Positions 32,006 through 42,210 of a DNA stretch of 52,478 nucleotides are shown one piece after another. Each line of letters opens with the position of its first letter. Positions within the stretch are counted from its first letter, which is position 1. Source of the DNA: Apiotrichum sp. Y4204. Its lineage: Eukaryota > Basidiomycota > Tremellomycetes > Trichosporonales > Trichosporonaceae. The notes under the pieces were generated by a model that saw only the letters and a list, made by a program, of their open reading frames with translations, searched no databases and was not told the origin of the DNA. The position numbers and the translations under genes are program-made. Location of the stretch: contig JAMYHL010000134.1 in assembly GCA_025531455.1 (NCBI GenBank), positions 1-52,478 on the forward strand. The letters are read 5' to 3'.

Positions 32006-33217
32006 GCTGGCGCGGGCAGGGGTTGAGTTATTCCGCTGTTGTGGGGAAGTGTCAAGATGTTAGGCGATGCGGTTGTGGTGATGGACAAGTGTGTTTGTGT
32101 GATGCATGTAATGCCGAGAGGAAGGTGAGGTGAGGGTGAGGTGGAGGCGGCGTAGGATTGTTTAGGGATGTCGTTTCGGACTACGGTCGAGGGTTAGGGA
32201 CGAGCGGGCCGGTTGGCGTGGCTGTTGCTGATGGCACCGAGCTGCTGTTGACTGCTGTTCTTCTTGATGATGAAGATGAATGCTAGTAAGGAATCATGGA
32301 GTGGGACAGATAGAAAGGGGGCCGGATGTTGTCCTTGTAGCTTGTTGCCTCTTGAGATTGATCGACGTCGGCGGTGCTGGTGTTGTTGTTGTGTTGACCC
32401 TCCAACCTCGCGAGCTTGGACCTCCAGCCAGGCAACAGACGCAGGGTGCATGACGGAAGCAAATAAAAACAAACAAATGGAAAAAGAGGGTTCCTATAAA
32501 GACAAAATCAGTCGCGCACGCGTCTCCCTGGCAGTGCCGGCAGTGCGGAACAATACCAGCCATCCACTGGCTGCCCGCTGCTGGCTGGCTAATTAGAGTG
32601 CCTTGTTTAGGTCTTACTTTGAAATTACCTCAATTACCTCATGGCCTCCTGGCCTCTATTATTATTTTCTCTCGTATTAAAATGTTATTAATCCAGAAAA
32701 TGCCACGAGCAGACTGCATGGTACGCATGGTGCATGGTACATGGTGATCTGGTGAAAGATTGCTTCCGCTCATCTCGCTCATTTCTCCATTGCCATTACC
32801 CGATTTCCGTCTTCTTTTTCCCCTGTGTCCGGTTCCTCCGGATTTCTGAGAGTTGCGCCGGCTATTCCGGTTGGCCGGTGCGTGTTGGCTCTGTGTACCT
32901 GCGTATTCCCCATTGTCATTGTGATTGCGCCACTCGTGGCTGGCTGTTTTGGCTGGCTGTGGGCTGCTGGGTTGATCGGTTGCCCACGCCAGTTGCAGTG
33001 AGCCATTGGAATCCAAAGCAAAAGGACGCGACCCTTTGCACCGGTATCGACTTTTTCTCTCTCCTCTTCTTCCCATCACCAGCAATCATCTACTCTCTCC
33101 ATTCCGCACTCGTTCTCGTCCCAACAACCACACACCCGTCGCTGCACCTCAGTTCTTCAACAGCGCTTCCTGTCCATCACAATCTCTTGATCTCAACCCA
33201 CATTAATACCGCCCACC
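32006..33217. promoter_or_regulatory. Divergent promoter region between the kinesin gene and PEX11
   Basis: This 1.2 kb stretch holds no supported gene. The plus strand becomes C/T-rich from about 33050 to 33215, ahead of the PEX11 start, where the CCCACCATGTC context is strong. A run of TAATTACCTCAATTACCTC-like repeats lies near 32620-32640. Peroxisome-gene control elements could not be assigned. Confidence 0.45.
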
Positions 33218-34432
33218 ATGTCGTCCGTCGCTGCCCAGGTCATCCTCCACCCCAAGGTCTCCCAGTCCATGGCCGTTCTGGCCACCACCCTTGGCCGCGA
33301 CAAGGTGGGTTTCAGTAATGATGAGCAACTCTTACCTCCAGCTCTACCGTCTTGTCCAGTACACATCGCGCCTTCTCGCCTGGAGCTTTGCGCGCAACGG
33401 AAACCTGGACCTCGCCGTGCGCTTCAACGCCCTGAAGGTCGCTCTCGGTTCCGCCCGCAAGCGTAAGTTGCAGAGTGAGAAGAATAGTAGGCTAACTCGT
33501 AGTGATGCGTGTGTTCAAGCCCGTCGAGAACCTCCAGTCGTCGCTCAACCTCTACGAGAAGCCGCTGTAAGTTGCAACATGGTCGGGTACAGCTTGAAAC
33601 TTGGACCGCCAGAGGTTCCAAGCTCGGTTTCAGGCGCACCTCGACCCTATCATGTCACCCATATCGCTCACACCTCCACAGCAAGGGCAAGACTGCCGCC
33701 GAGGGTGTTGCCCAAATCACGCAGTTTGCTCGCCAGCTCTGCTACGCCGTCTTCCTCGGCACTGACTCGCTCATCTGGCTTCAGAGCGTCAGCGTCCTCC
33801 GTCTTGACAAGGAGTGAGTTTTGAGAACGGGAGGGATTTCTTCCTCTCATCAAGTCGCATGGCCGCAGAGATCTGTTTGCGCGACAGCCGACGGTTCGAC
33901 GGTCATGTACGGCACAGTGACCACGGTCCAATGCCGTTGGAACTATATTTTCCCTAGTGTATACTTGCCCACCCGCTGACACTTTCCAGCAAGGCCGCCA
34001 AGGTCACGCGCATCTCGTTCAAGGCGTGGCTCATCGGCATTGTGCTCTCGCTCATCTCGTCGTCGGCTGCGCTTGTCAACCTCCGCGCCCAGTCGCGCCG
34101 CTTCGCCCTCCAGTCGGACATCTCGCGCCGCGAGAACAGCGAGAAGGGTGCCGACACCGATGCTGCCGACGAGGCCGAGCGCCGCAGGCAGGGCCGTGCC
34201 CTTCTCACCCAGCGCCAGAACATCATGTCGCAGCTCGTCACCGACGCGTTCGACTTCTGGATCCCCGCCACCAACCTTGGTTACTCGAACCTCAACGACG
34301 GTGTTGTTGGTCTTCTTGGGTGGGTTAAGAGAATACATTTGCAAGCTAACCTGCAGTGCCACCACGTCGTACATGGCTCTCCAGAAGAGCTGGCGCAAGG
34401 CCGGCGTCGAGCTTGCCTCCAAGTCAAAGTAA
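33218..34432 (+). CDS. PEX11: Pex11 peroxisomal membrane elongation factor
   Basis: Six exons: 33218-33304, 33342-33462, 33503-33566, 33682-33813, 33990-34319 and 34357-34432, encoding 269 residues in one frame. Pex11 bends and elongates the peroxisomal membrane before division. Family features: an N-terminal amphipathic region with RDKLYRLVQYTSRLLAW, followed by FNALKVALGSARKLMRVFKP and NLYEKPLKGKTAAEGVAQIT, then TDSLIWLQSVSVLRLDKDKA. A hydrophobic span is at about 160-178 (FKAWLIGIVLSLISSSAAL), then a charged linker and a second C-terminal hydrophobic stretch near 235-250 (NDGVVGLLGATTSYMALQKSW), as in other Pex11 proteins. The third and fourth introns (115 and 176 nt) are longer than the rest. 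Confidence 0.92.
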
Positions 34433-34996
34433 GCGAAGGAGGACGAGATCATTGCCATCCCCACTACTTGTGTTTACGCATACCCCGGGTCCGTGTGTAC
34501 CGAGTCGTCCGTTGTCCGTACGCACGATATGCTACTTGTTGTCTGAAGCTGGGGGCCAGGGAGTGGGAGGGATCGTTTGCGGGCTGCAAAAGTCAGGCAG
34601 CTGGCAGGCTGGGAGGCTGGGAAGAACGACGTCGGCCTGATCCGACCAGGTAAGATGCGGCCCGCTTCACATTCCTGCGTGCGCAATCAAGGAAGGGACA
34701 GTAGAGGGGCGCACGAGCCAGTCACAGTAGTAGCGGCACAGAACAATAGACGAGTTACATGGTGCAGGATGCCGCAATCTCCGGACCGGCCATGGCTCGG
34801 ACTCACGCATGGCCGGAATCCGCGTCCGAGTCGAGAGCAGACCGGAAATATAGCGCTGGGAAATCCGGTTGATACAAAGGCATGAACGGCATGAGGGGTT
34901 TGTGGATCGCCCATCGGCGGCCATGTCCGCCACTAGCGACACAGGATGTTGGATCTCATAATTTCACTTTACTCCACTCCACTGGTATCAACATCC
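34433..34996 (+). other. PEX11 3' flank and methyltransferase promoter
   Basis: A 564-bp gap between two genes in the same direction. I see no gene in it. Near 34598-34622 there is a short run of GGCAGCTGGCAGGCTGGGAGGCTGGGA repeats. The start codon of the next gene comes shortly after an A/T-richer stretch (34945-34980). Confidence 0.5.
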
Positions 34997-36286
34997 ATGT
35001 CCGACCCAGCTGCCGCGGCAGCCCGCGAGCTCGACACCCTCCGCAGACAATACTTCGCCCTCGTCCCGGCCTACCTCCTCGCCCTTCCCAGTCCGGACGC
35101 CCTGCAACGCGGGCAGGCCGTGCTTGCCGACCTAGCGACGGAAGAGCCGCAGCCTGAGGCAGGGTATCGGCGGGGATTCTGGCGCAGGGTGTTGCCTGCG
35201 CTGGAGGCCGTCGCGGATGGGGATGGGGTGAGTTTGCGTTCTTTGATCAGGACTGCAATTGGGACTTGATTGGGATTGTAGTCTGTGATTACTATTGCAG
35301 TGCGATTGTGGGCCAAGACTGGTCGTGACTCGGAGGCGGTTGTCTGACAATCTCACGTTCTCTGATCGCCGATCTCTGACCTGACACCAGCTCGACGAAC
35401 GCATCTACGAGGCAGTGGCAGAGTGCATGGCGCTTCCGACCCAGCTGGGCCCGTAAGTCGCCCGCCACCCCTCTCTCTAACTGCAGTCCACCCCCCTCCC
35501 CCAAGACGTTCATCTACTCCACCTCCTCGGGCGAAAAACGCATCACACTGTACGAGGAGCAGGTCGCCGTACAGGCAGGCACGACCGGCCTGCGGACGTG
35601 GACCGCGGCGCTGCATCTCGCGCACCACTTCCTGCGTGACCCAGAACGGTTGTTCGGGCGGCCGCCGGGAGCAGTTGTCGAGCTCGGCGCGGGGACCGGA
35701 TTCCTCAGCCTCGTTCTTGCCTCTGAGGGGCTGGATGTGCTCGCTACGGATCTCGGAGGGGACGGAGACGAGGAGAGGCAAGCACCATTGAGCCGGTTAC
35801 GGGACAACTTTACGCTCAGTAAGGACTTGATCTTGTTCGATTCTGACAATAGACGGGGCGGATATCCCCGCGCTCCCGCTCGACTGGGCGCATGCAGCCT
35901 TCCCGCCGGCGGAACGGCCAGGGGAATGGGAGAGCGTGCTTGCCCCGGTTAGGGGACGGAGGCGCGACGTGCTCGCCGCGGACGTGGTGTACGATCCGGA
36001 GATTGTGCCGTTACTGGTCGACGCTATTGCCGTGTTGTTGACCGAGGGGGAGGGAGCGGCGCCGGTCGCGGTGCTGGCGGCGACGGTGCGGAATGAGGAG
36101 ACTTTTGCGCTCTTCCTTTCTACGTGCTGTGCGTATTTTCAACTGAATGTTCTGACACCAGCGGCAAGAGGCCTCGCGACAGCCACACTCGACCTCCCGC
36201 CCATGGACCCCGGCCGGCCGACGTTCTGGGATACCGCGCTGGATCGCGGGACGAGGGTCGCGATTGTGCGGATTACGGCTGAGTGA
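34997..36286 (+). CDS. EFM3: FAM86/Efm3-like lysine methyltransferase (eEF2-K-methyltransferase family)
   Basis: Five exons, 34997-35227, 35391-35452, 35487-35818, 35853-36128 and 36162-36286, encode 341 residues. The protein is a seven-beta-strand SAM methyltransferase. Motif I VVELGAGTGFLSL is at about 161-173, followed by the motif II acidic end LDVLATDLGG, and RRDVLAADVVYDP, the DxxY-type motif of protein lysine methyltransferases, near 235-245. Ahead of motif I is YEEQVAVQAGTTGLRTWTAAL, which resembles the N-terminal block of FAM86/Efm3, the enzyme that methylates elongation factor 2 in the cytosol. Subfamily assignment is by pattern and could be another METTL21-type member. The last intron (36129-36161) is only 33 nt and lacks a stop, so retention would add 11 residues. 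Confidence 0.78.
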
Positions 36287-36545
36287 TGCAGCTTATGTGT
36301 GCAGAACAGCCGTGTTGTAGATCAAACTAGACTTCTCGCGAGATGTCTTTGGCTGCTTGCCATATCTTTTCGCCATAGATTGCATCAAGGTTTCGCGGTT
36401 GCTCTTATCCAGACCAACGAGCGCTAGCGCTCATGGGCTTTGTATCCCGGGCGTGCTCGGCATTGACAGCATTCTCGGCATCGGCAGCCTCCTCAGCATC
36501 GGCCCTATTCCCGGCATCGGCGGTGTTCTTGCCAGATGGCAGGCG

Positions 36546-36902
36546 CTACAGCTCCCGGCTGATGGTGGCCTCTACCTGCTTGCGGCTCCGCGCAGTCAGG
36601 AAGCTGCTGACCCTTCTTCTGTTGCCAAAGTAGGACAGCGAGTCGAGGCAGGACTTGGCCCTTTCGCATATTGCACGCTGTTTTATTATTCCTTGCAAGC
36701 AGTTGTTGTCAAGCAGACGCATGGTACACTTTACAGCTTGAAGCTGGGCCATGCGCTCTGGTGGTGTTAGAGCAGGCTTTGCTGGCATGATGAAGGCGAC
36801 ACCGGGCATTGTCAATGTTTCTACAGATGAGGCCAACCTAGACGCTGCACTTTTGCCGGCCTTTCCTCGAGCGCTCGAGGTTACGCAGGAGCGTTTATTC
36901 AT
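36546..36902 (-). CDS. Uncertain small basic ORF, 118 aa
   Basis: An ATG-started minus-strand frame with many Lys/Arg and Ser. The middle part (MRLLDNNCLQGIIKQRAI, then CERAKSCLDSLSYFGNRRR) is protein-like. After its TAG the frame stays open for about 45 more codons with an Ala/Asp/Glu-rich helix-like stretch (ADAEEAADAENAVNAEHA), so the stop may be a disabling change or an intron may be missed. The opposite strand is also open over most of it. No family recognised. Confidence 0.2.
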   Translation of the reverse strand: MNKRSCVTSSARGKAGKSAASRLASSVETLTMPGVAFIMPAKPALTPPERMAQLQAVKCTMRLLDNNCLQGIIKQRAICERAKSCLDSLSYFGNRRRVSSFLTARSRKQVEATISREL

Positions 36903-36945
36903 TTGCACTGCCTTGATTGTACTCGCACGGGTGAAGGCAAGCCCG

Positions 36946-36973
36946 ACGTTAAGCAGAGGACGTTAAGCAGAGG
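36946..36973 (+). repeat. 14-bp tandem duplication ACGTTAAGCAGAGG
   Basis: Two perfect adjacent copies, 36946-36959 and 36960-36973, in intergenic DNA. Simple duplication with no visible function. Confidence 0.9.
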
Positions 36974-37282
36974 ACCAAAGCAAAAAGCTCATGTTGCTCT
37001 TTACAACCAGATTGCAGCCTGGTGCTCACAAACATTACGCAAACATTACATGATCTTGTCCACTTGACTGCTCATCAACAACTCGTCCACTCTGCTCATG
37101 CTCCTGCTTCGCCGTAGCCAGTAAGAATACAATGCATCGATACGGACCCGTGGGCCAGCATCGACGATGCATCGACCCGTCAAGACCCATCGGCCCTATC
37201 CCATCGGCCGCGGCGCGGCGTCCTACAGAATTAACCCGAGATGGGAGCGTGTGCAATCTAATCACACAGTGGTGCTGGCCGC

Positions 37283-37836
37283 TTAGGCGGTCTCGACCTG
37301 GAGCTGTGGGTGTGAGACGAGAACTATCCGTGCGTTTCAAAAGTTACTCACGAGGTCGGAGTCACCGGCGTCCTGGATCGACATGACGCCGACGCGGTAG
37401 AGCTTACCGGCGGCGGTGCCGAGGTCGACGTTGGAGCCGTCGTAGTGGTGGACCGAGGTCTTGGAGCTGTATGTCAGCGGCGAGTTCACAAGGGGCGAGG
37501 ATGATCAACTCACAGCATGGCGTAGTACTCGAGCTCAGACTTGCGAAGAGGGGGGCAGTTCTTCGAGATGAGGATGAGCTTCGCTAGCGGGTCAGCTTTC
37601 GGGGAGTCCTTCTCAGCCGAGGCTCCAGCCCCCGACCACGCGGATGAGACGCGCCTCTGTTGCCAAAGAGCGCGCACCAGCGTAGTATGCTTGGTCTACT
37701 TACACTTGCCGTTGCGGAGCTGCTTGAGCGCCTGCTTGTAGCCGAGCGTGAACTTGCCCGACTTGACGACAAGCTGGAGACGCGAGTTGATGTTCTCCGA
37801 AGCCTTGGCGGCCTTGCTGCGCTTAACGGGAGCCAT
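37283..37836 (-). CDS. RPL30: 60S ribosomal protein eL30
   Basis: Four minus-strand exons, 37836-37704, 37583-37514, 37466-37352 and 37303-37283, encode 112 residues, the normal eL30 length. The protein sits in the large ribosomal subunit and is a kink-turn RNA binder. Visible are [22 protein letters not shown] near the start, [20 protein letters not shown] with the conserved [11 protein letters not shown] block, and [20 protein letters not shown] at the end. The first intron joins a Thr-position base to give NGKSKLILIS; the 21-nt last exon completes the usual DSDLL ending. Yeast eL30 represses splicing of its own transcript through a kink-turn; I could not confirm a similar structure here. 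It is divergent from PAM18. Confidence 0.95.
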
Positions 37837-38969
37837 TTTCTGGAGGGTTAGAGATGTTCGAGAAGGTTGGGGTAGGTCGTGGGCGGCAACGAGCAGCGAG
37901 CGGATGAGAGAAAGACGGCGAGAATTTTGAAGGAAAGCAGGAGGGGCGATTGAGCTGGGGGAACTGGAGATTGAGAGAATCTGAAGGAGACTCGGCCTGG
38001 CTGCAAATTGGTCTCGTGATGCCAGCCTTGCAAGTGCAGGTCCGCCCACGAATCCTTTGAACAGAACAGAATACCGAGCCTGCTCCCATTTTCACCTCCG
38101 TCTCCGCCCGCCCGCAGGACCGTATAAAGCTCAGCGGACAGTTGGACCAGGCCACAAGAAATGGGCAGATGTTGAGCGCGGTGCAGCAAAAAATGTGGAA
38201 CACCGCGCAGATACACTCGCCGCCCAGTCTTAGCAGTCGCCATCTAGCCTTCCGAGCTTCGTCTGCTCTCACGAGCAGCAGCCCCCGTTTCGCCGAATCG
38301 AGCAGCACACGCCCGGGACCGGGATACAAGTCGCCAGACGTGCCATGAACGATGCTTTCCGACCGCCGGCGCCTTCTTGACAGCTCGTTCCAGTCGTCTC
38401 TCGCATATCATCGCTCGTCACTCGCTGCTCGCTGCTCGCCGCGCGGGGGTCGCTGACCTGTGTTGGGGGTGGGGGTACGCACTGATCGATGTGTTGACGG
38501 ATGAGGGTTGCAAGAGTGGTGGTGAACAAGTTTTCTTGCGGAGACGGTGGCAGGCAGCAGGCGGAGAGCACCAGAGAGCACCACCACAGCCAGCCCAGGC
38601 TGCAGCTATGCAGGCAGCACTAGCAGCGCCATGCGACACCAGCGCCATGCGACTCTGGGTGGTGCAGAATTTTGAGGCACGAGTTTTGGCTGTACAGCTC
38701 GGCGTTTGGGACGGAGATTCATGCCCCTTATGAGTGTGGCATTTTGAAAAGAGGACTCATATGGACCCCGCGGACATACGTGCATCTCCGAGACAGACTT
38801 CTCAAAGTGATCACGTGATGTGCCCCACTCGGTGACTCGGCCGCCACTCAAAATCCGTTTCTGTCCGTTTTGACAAAGTTGGGCGGCAAAGAGATGAACG
38901 ACCCGTAAACCTCGGCTCGAACGCATCTCTCATTTTCACCACTCGCCACCCACAACAACTCTCCACAAC
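37837..38969. promoter_or_regulatory. Divergent promoter region of RPL30 and PAM18
   Basis: This 1.1 kb stretch lies between two start codons and I see no gene. The minus strand near 37840-37990 is C/T-rich, as expected for a ribosomal-protein leader. The segment 38570-38650 has short CAGCAGCCCAGGC-like repeats. The palindrome ATCACGTGAT lies 151 bp before PAM18 and is listed separately. Confidence 0.5.
38810..38819. promoter_or_regulatory. Palindromic E-box ATCACGTGAT upstream of PAM18
   Basis: A perfect 10-bp palindrome with the TCACGTGA core bound by Cbf1/TFEB-class bHLH factors in fungi. It lies 151 bp before the PAM18 start codon. The core alone is short, but an exact 10-bp palindrome in a promoter position is suggestive. 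Binding is not shown. Confidence 0.35.
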
Positions 38970-39966
38970 ATGTCCGCTCTCGCGATCGGTCTCGGGCTGC
39001 TCGGCGCAGGACTCGGCGGGCGCGTCGCTTACCAGATGATGCGGGCCGGCTCGCGCGGTGCCGACAAGTGGGTCAAGGGCGGGTTCAAGGCGAAGATGGA
39101 CAAGGCCGAGGCTATCCAGGTGCTGGGTCTCCGGTGAGTACGCGCTACAGTAGAGGCTCGGGGAACACGCTAGGAAGTGACGGAACGAGACGAACGTTGT
39201 GGTTAAAGGCCGGGACGCAAGCCGAGACCTTGGCTCGTCACGAATGACGACTTGGCTCGATCTGGCTTCGTTGTTTCTGACCTCGCATGTGTTGCGGACA
39301 GCTTTCTGTACCTCATTTCCGCGCTTCTCTTAGCCGACTCAAATGCGGTTGTGGACGAACTCGTCTCCGAACCTCTGACTGCAACTCAAAGCCAGTTGTT
39401 CCATTGCTGACCCACAGCGAGCCCCTTACCTCGGACAAGCTCAAGACCGCACACCGCAAACTCATGCTCGCGAACCACCCGGACCGTGGAGGATCCCCCT
39501 ACCTAGCAGGCAAGGTGAACGAGGCGAAGGCGCTTCTTGAGTGAGTCTCGGAGGAGTTGTATTGGGGCAGGAGTAGAGGAAGGGTCCGATGAGGTGTGGG
39601 TTGTGTTGCGGAAAGATAAGATAAGGCGGTTTCGATTCCGGAGAAGCTGCCTTGGCCTGGGGGCTTGAACTGACCTTGCCCGAGTGCGGCGATGGTCTAT
39701 TGTCTCGTGAAAGGTCGGCGACGCTGGCCGGCGTGCAGGGCTGGTATCGCTGGTCCGGGGCGATAATGAAGAATCCGTGCGAGATAAAGTGACAAACCGC
39801 CGCTCATCAGGTCGCACCTGCGCTCTTGTATGGCGACTGGAGTCCCCTTCTCTCCGTGTACAACGCCCTATGTCCCGAATATTTGTCTCCTTCCAACTCT
39901 GTTGCCGCGTTATGCTGCACCTGTGATCCATGTACTAACTCCCACAGCAAGCAGGTGAAGAAGTAA
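38970..39966 (+). CDS. PAM18: Pam18/Tim14 J-protein of the mitochondrial import motor
   Basis: Three exons, 38970-39133, 39418-39540 and 39948-39966, encode 101 residues. Pam18 is anchored in the mitochondrial inner membrane and stimulates the Hsp70 ATPase that pulls proteins through the TIM23 channel. Residues about 3-24 ([22 protein letters not shown]) form the membrane span. After a linker ([19 protein letters not shown]), the J domain has [19 protein letters not shown] with the HPD motif at 75-77, and ends [15 protein letters not shown], typical of the family. The two introns are 284 and 407 nt, far longer than the 35-60 nt typical here; the second has a perfect TACTAAC branch sequence near its end. 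The last exon is 19 nt. Confidence 0.95.
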
Positions 39967-42210
39967 TCGCGTGCGATCTGCGACATTGTACCGACCCGAC
40001 ACTAGACTAGTAGCCTGTATGATGCAGACGATGTACCCCTCTGCTTACCGTGCATGTTACTGACGGGCATAAGTTACTGATGAGCAGGTGTTTTGCTGAC
40101 GTTTACTCATGAGACTCGTCCAGCGAAGACGACTGTGCAATGTCTATTGCTGAGAACGAGCACTTGGCAATATCATCGTCAGTGCTCATTGTGAGTGCAA
40201 GGCTGTTCTAGTTTGGTTAAGCCGTCCTTTCACCAGGCGCCCATATGACACCATCGAGATCTGCCTACCTCGCCATCCGCCATGAAGAGCAAGGTGTTAC
40301 CGTCCTGCGACATACATGTCGCTTGGAGGATAAGTTTGTTTGAATGACGAGACAAATGCAAGGCCGCTACTGCCTATTGTGCGCCGCAGGTCATTAACTG
40401 TCAGCAAGTATTTCACACCAATGATGGATCCTCCATCAACAGTTCTCTCACCTGGTCTGACTTGTGCTCATTGCTTCTCAGCTTGTTTATTGCTGCGTAC
40501 TTCACGAAGCGTCACAGTGTCGTTTGTTTTATATGTTCCCCGGGTGTAGTGGGTCTCGGGCGACGGGGTAGCCAACCGTGATTTCATTCTCGGGGGTCCT
40601 ACTGCCCAAGCGAAAATCAACTGCATATCTCTAATAGCATGACCTAGAACATCAATGATTCCAGGGGAATAACAAAGAAAGCCAGGTGACAAGGAGCAAG
40701 GAAATACGAATTTCAAGTCCGGAAAGTCGGGGAAAAGCACGAGATTTAGTGCTGCCTCTTCACATGCAGACAGTCGCTCTCGGCAAATGTGAATGCGATG
40801 GGACACGAACTCATCCCATTGTCCTACCGATATAGATTTTTAGGTCACAGGCCAGGCAACGCTTTCGGTCGAACGGGTTTGAGATCCGTGGCGCCCAGAC
40901 AGGATCCCGGGAGCGTCACCCGTGGGCAAGATCGGACGGCATCGACGGTGTTGGGAAATGGTCACCCTCGAACGCACACACAATCGAGCCTAATTAAGAG
41001 GAAGCACAGCCCGACGAAACATCTGTCGTCCATCAGCTTGAGACGTCTTCGGACCTGTTAACTTCCTTTATCTGTGGCACCGCCACTTAACGGCACGGTG
41101 ATCGCCGGACTTTAGAAGTCGAAAGGCACCAAGGGAGGCAACAGCTGGACAGTGCTTTCTGACCTCCTGCTCGAAATATGTACGGGAACTAGGAGGAGCA
41201 GTGGAATTTGTCGTACACTTGGCGTAGGGGTGAGGTGCATAGATATGGTTTTGTAGAGTGGCCCTTGTTAATGATCATCGGCCCCGTCTCTCTGTTCTGC
41301 ATCGTCTCCGGTCCGTCTTAACTGTGGCAGCTGTACATACAAGATGTAACCGGAAACGTTCCGCTGCACCTACAATTCGAACGACATCCCTCACAGTGCT
41401 CAACGCTTCCACCATTCGCCTTTTTGTGCGTACTCGCCGCAAGCCCTCCAAGTCGGACTGTATAAGTACGGGCATGTCACTCTCTCGCCGCTGCTCACCG
41501 CAGGCATGGACCCGAGCCACGTCCCAGGGCCCAGGCGAGAATAGCTACCCACCAGATCTTTGCCCACCGCGGCCCGAGAATCGGAAAATTAAGGGAAGGT
41601 GCTCCAGAGCTCAGAACTAGGAGGAACTTGATAAGCTCTCAGATATGGGGGCTGCCAAACTTGCTCAGACGGGGTTTGCTGATCCGGTCGCGACTTTTCC
41701 ATATCGCACATATAATTTTATCCCGACGTTAGTCATAATTCAACCCAGTCGTAGATCGGTGTGGTAGAAGCATGCATCATCTCAGTTGCGCAAGATCTTA
41801 TGCAGTGCGGAACGATGAGAGAAGACTTGTGCGTCGTGGGGTGAGGGTTGTTGACTTGTTGGCACAGACGAGACGCTCATCCCCCTTGATCGGCGGTGAT
41901 GTCCGTGCGGTGAAACCCCCTTGGAAAGATCGATCGGCCAGAAGCGCGACTAGTGCCGATCGAATACCGATCGCGCGTGACTGCCACACGGGTGCCACAC
42001 GATCAGCGCGTTGCGGTTAATGGTGTCACCCGATGCACCCGACCCGAGTCGAGTTGAGATTGCAGATTCCGGTGAGATTGCGAGAGAGCATCAGAAAAGT
42101 CCATAAACGACCTCCACAACTACTTATCAGCACCAATCCCGATCGTATCTCGACTTCCCCCCATCTCTCCCCTCTTCCACCCCCTTTCTCACTCCCCCCC
42201 CACCATCACA
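39967..42210. other. 2.2 kb intergenic region upstream of LYS2
   Basis: No confident gene. Protein-like minus-strand frames occur at 40468-40806 (listed separately) and, weaker, at about 41275-41520. The plus strand becomes C/T-rich at about 42120-42205, the LYS2 leader. I found no Gcn4 core TGACTCA in the last 300 bases before LYS2. Confidence 0.45.
40468..40806 (-). pseudogene. Possible terminal exon or gene remnant of unknown family
   Basis: The minus-strand frame runs about 120 codons to a stop at 40468-40470 and has unusually protein-like content: ERLSACEEAALNLVLFPDF, KFVFPCSLSPGFLCYSPG and DVLGHAIRDMQLIFAWAV. It has no ATG near its beginning (it opens at GTG), but a TAG acceptor lies at about 40826-40828, in front of GACAATGGGATGAG, so it could be the last exon of a gene whose upstream part is lost or unrecognised. 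Base composition is lower in G+C than the neighbouring genes. I recognise no family. Chance is not excluded. Confidence 0.22.

Larger units (their letters stand above)
36287..37282. other. Convergent intergenic region
   Basis: About 1 kb between converging EFM3 and RPL30. It includes an uncertain minus-strand frame (36546-36902), a degenerate GCCGAT-type repeat near 36455-36530 and a 14-bp tandem duplication at 36946-36973. No RNA gene was recognised. Confidence 0.45.

Noticed and set aside
40861..40920. GAACGGGTTTGAGATCC considered as a tRNA B box or retroelement primer site
   Set aside because: No A box at the right spacing, no cloverleaf stems and no terminal repeats could be found around it.
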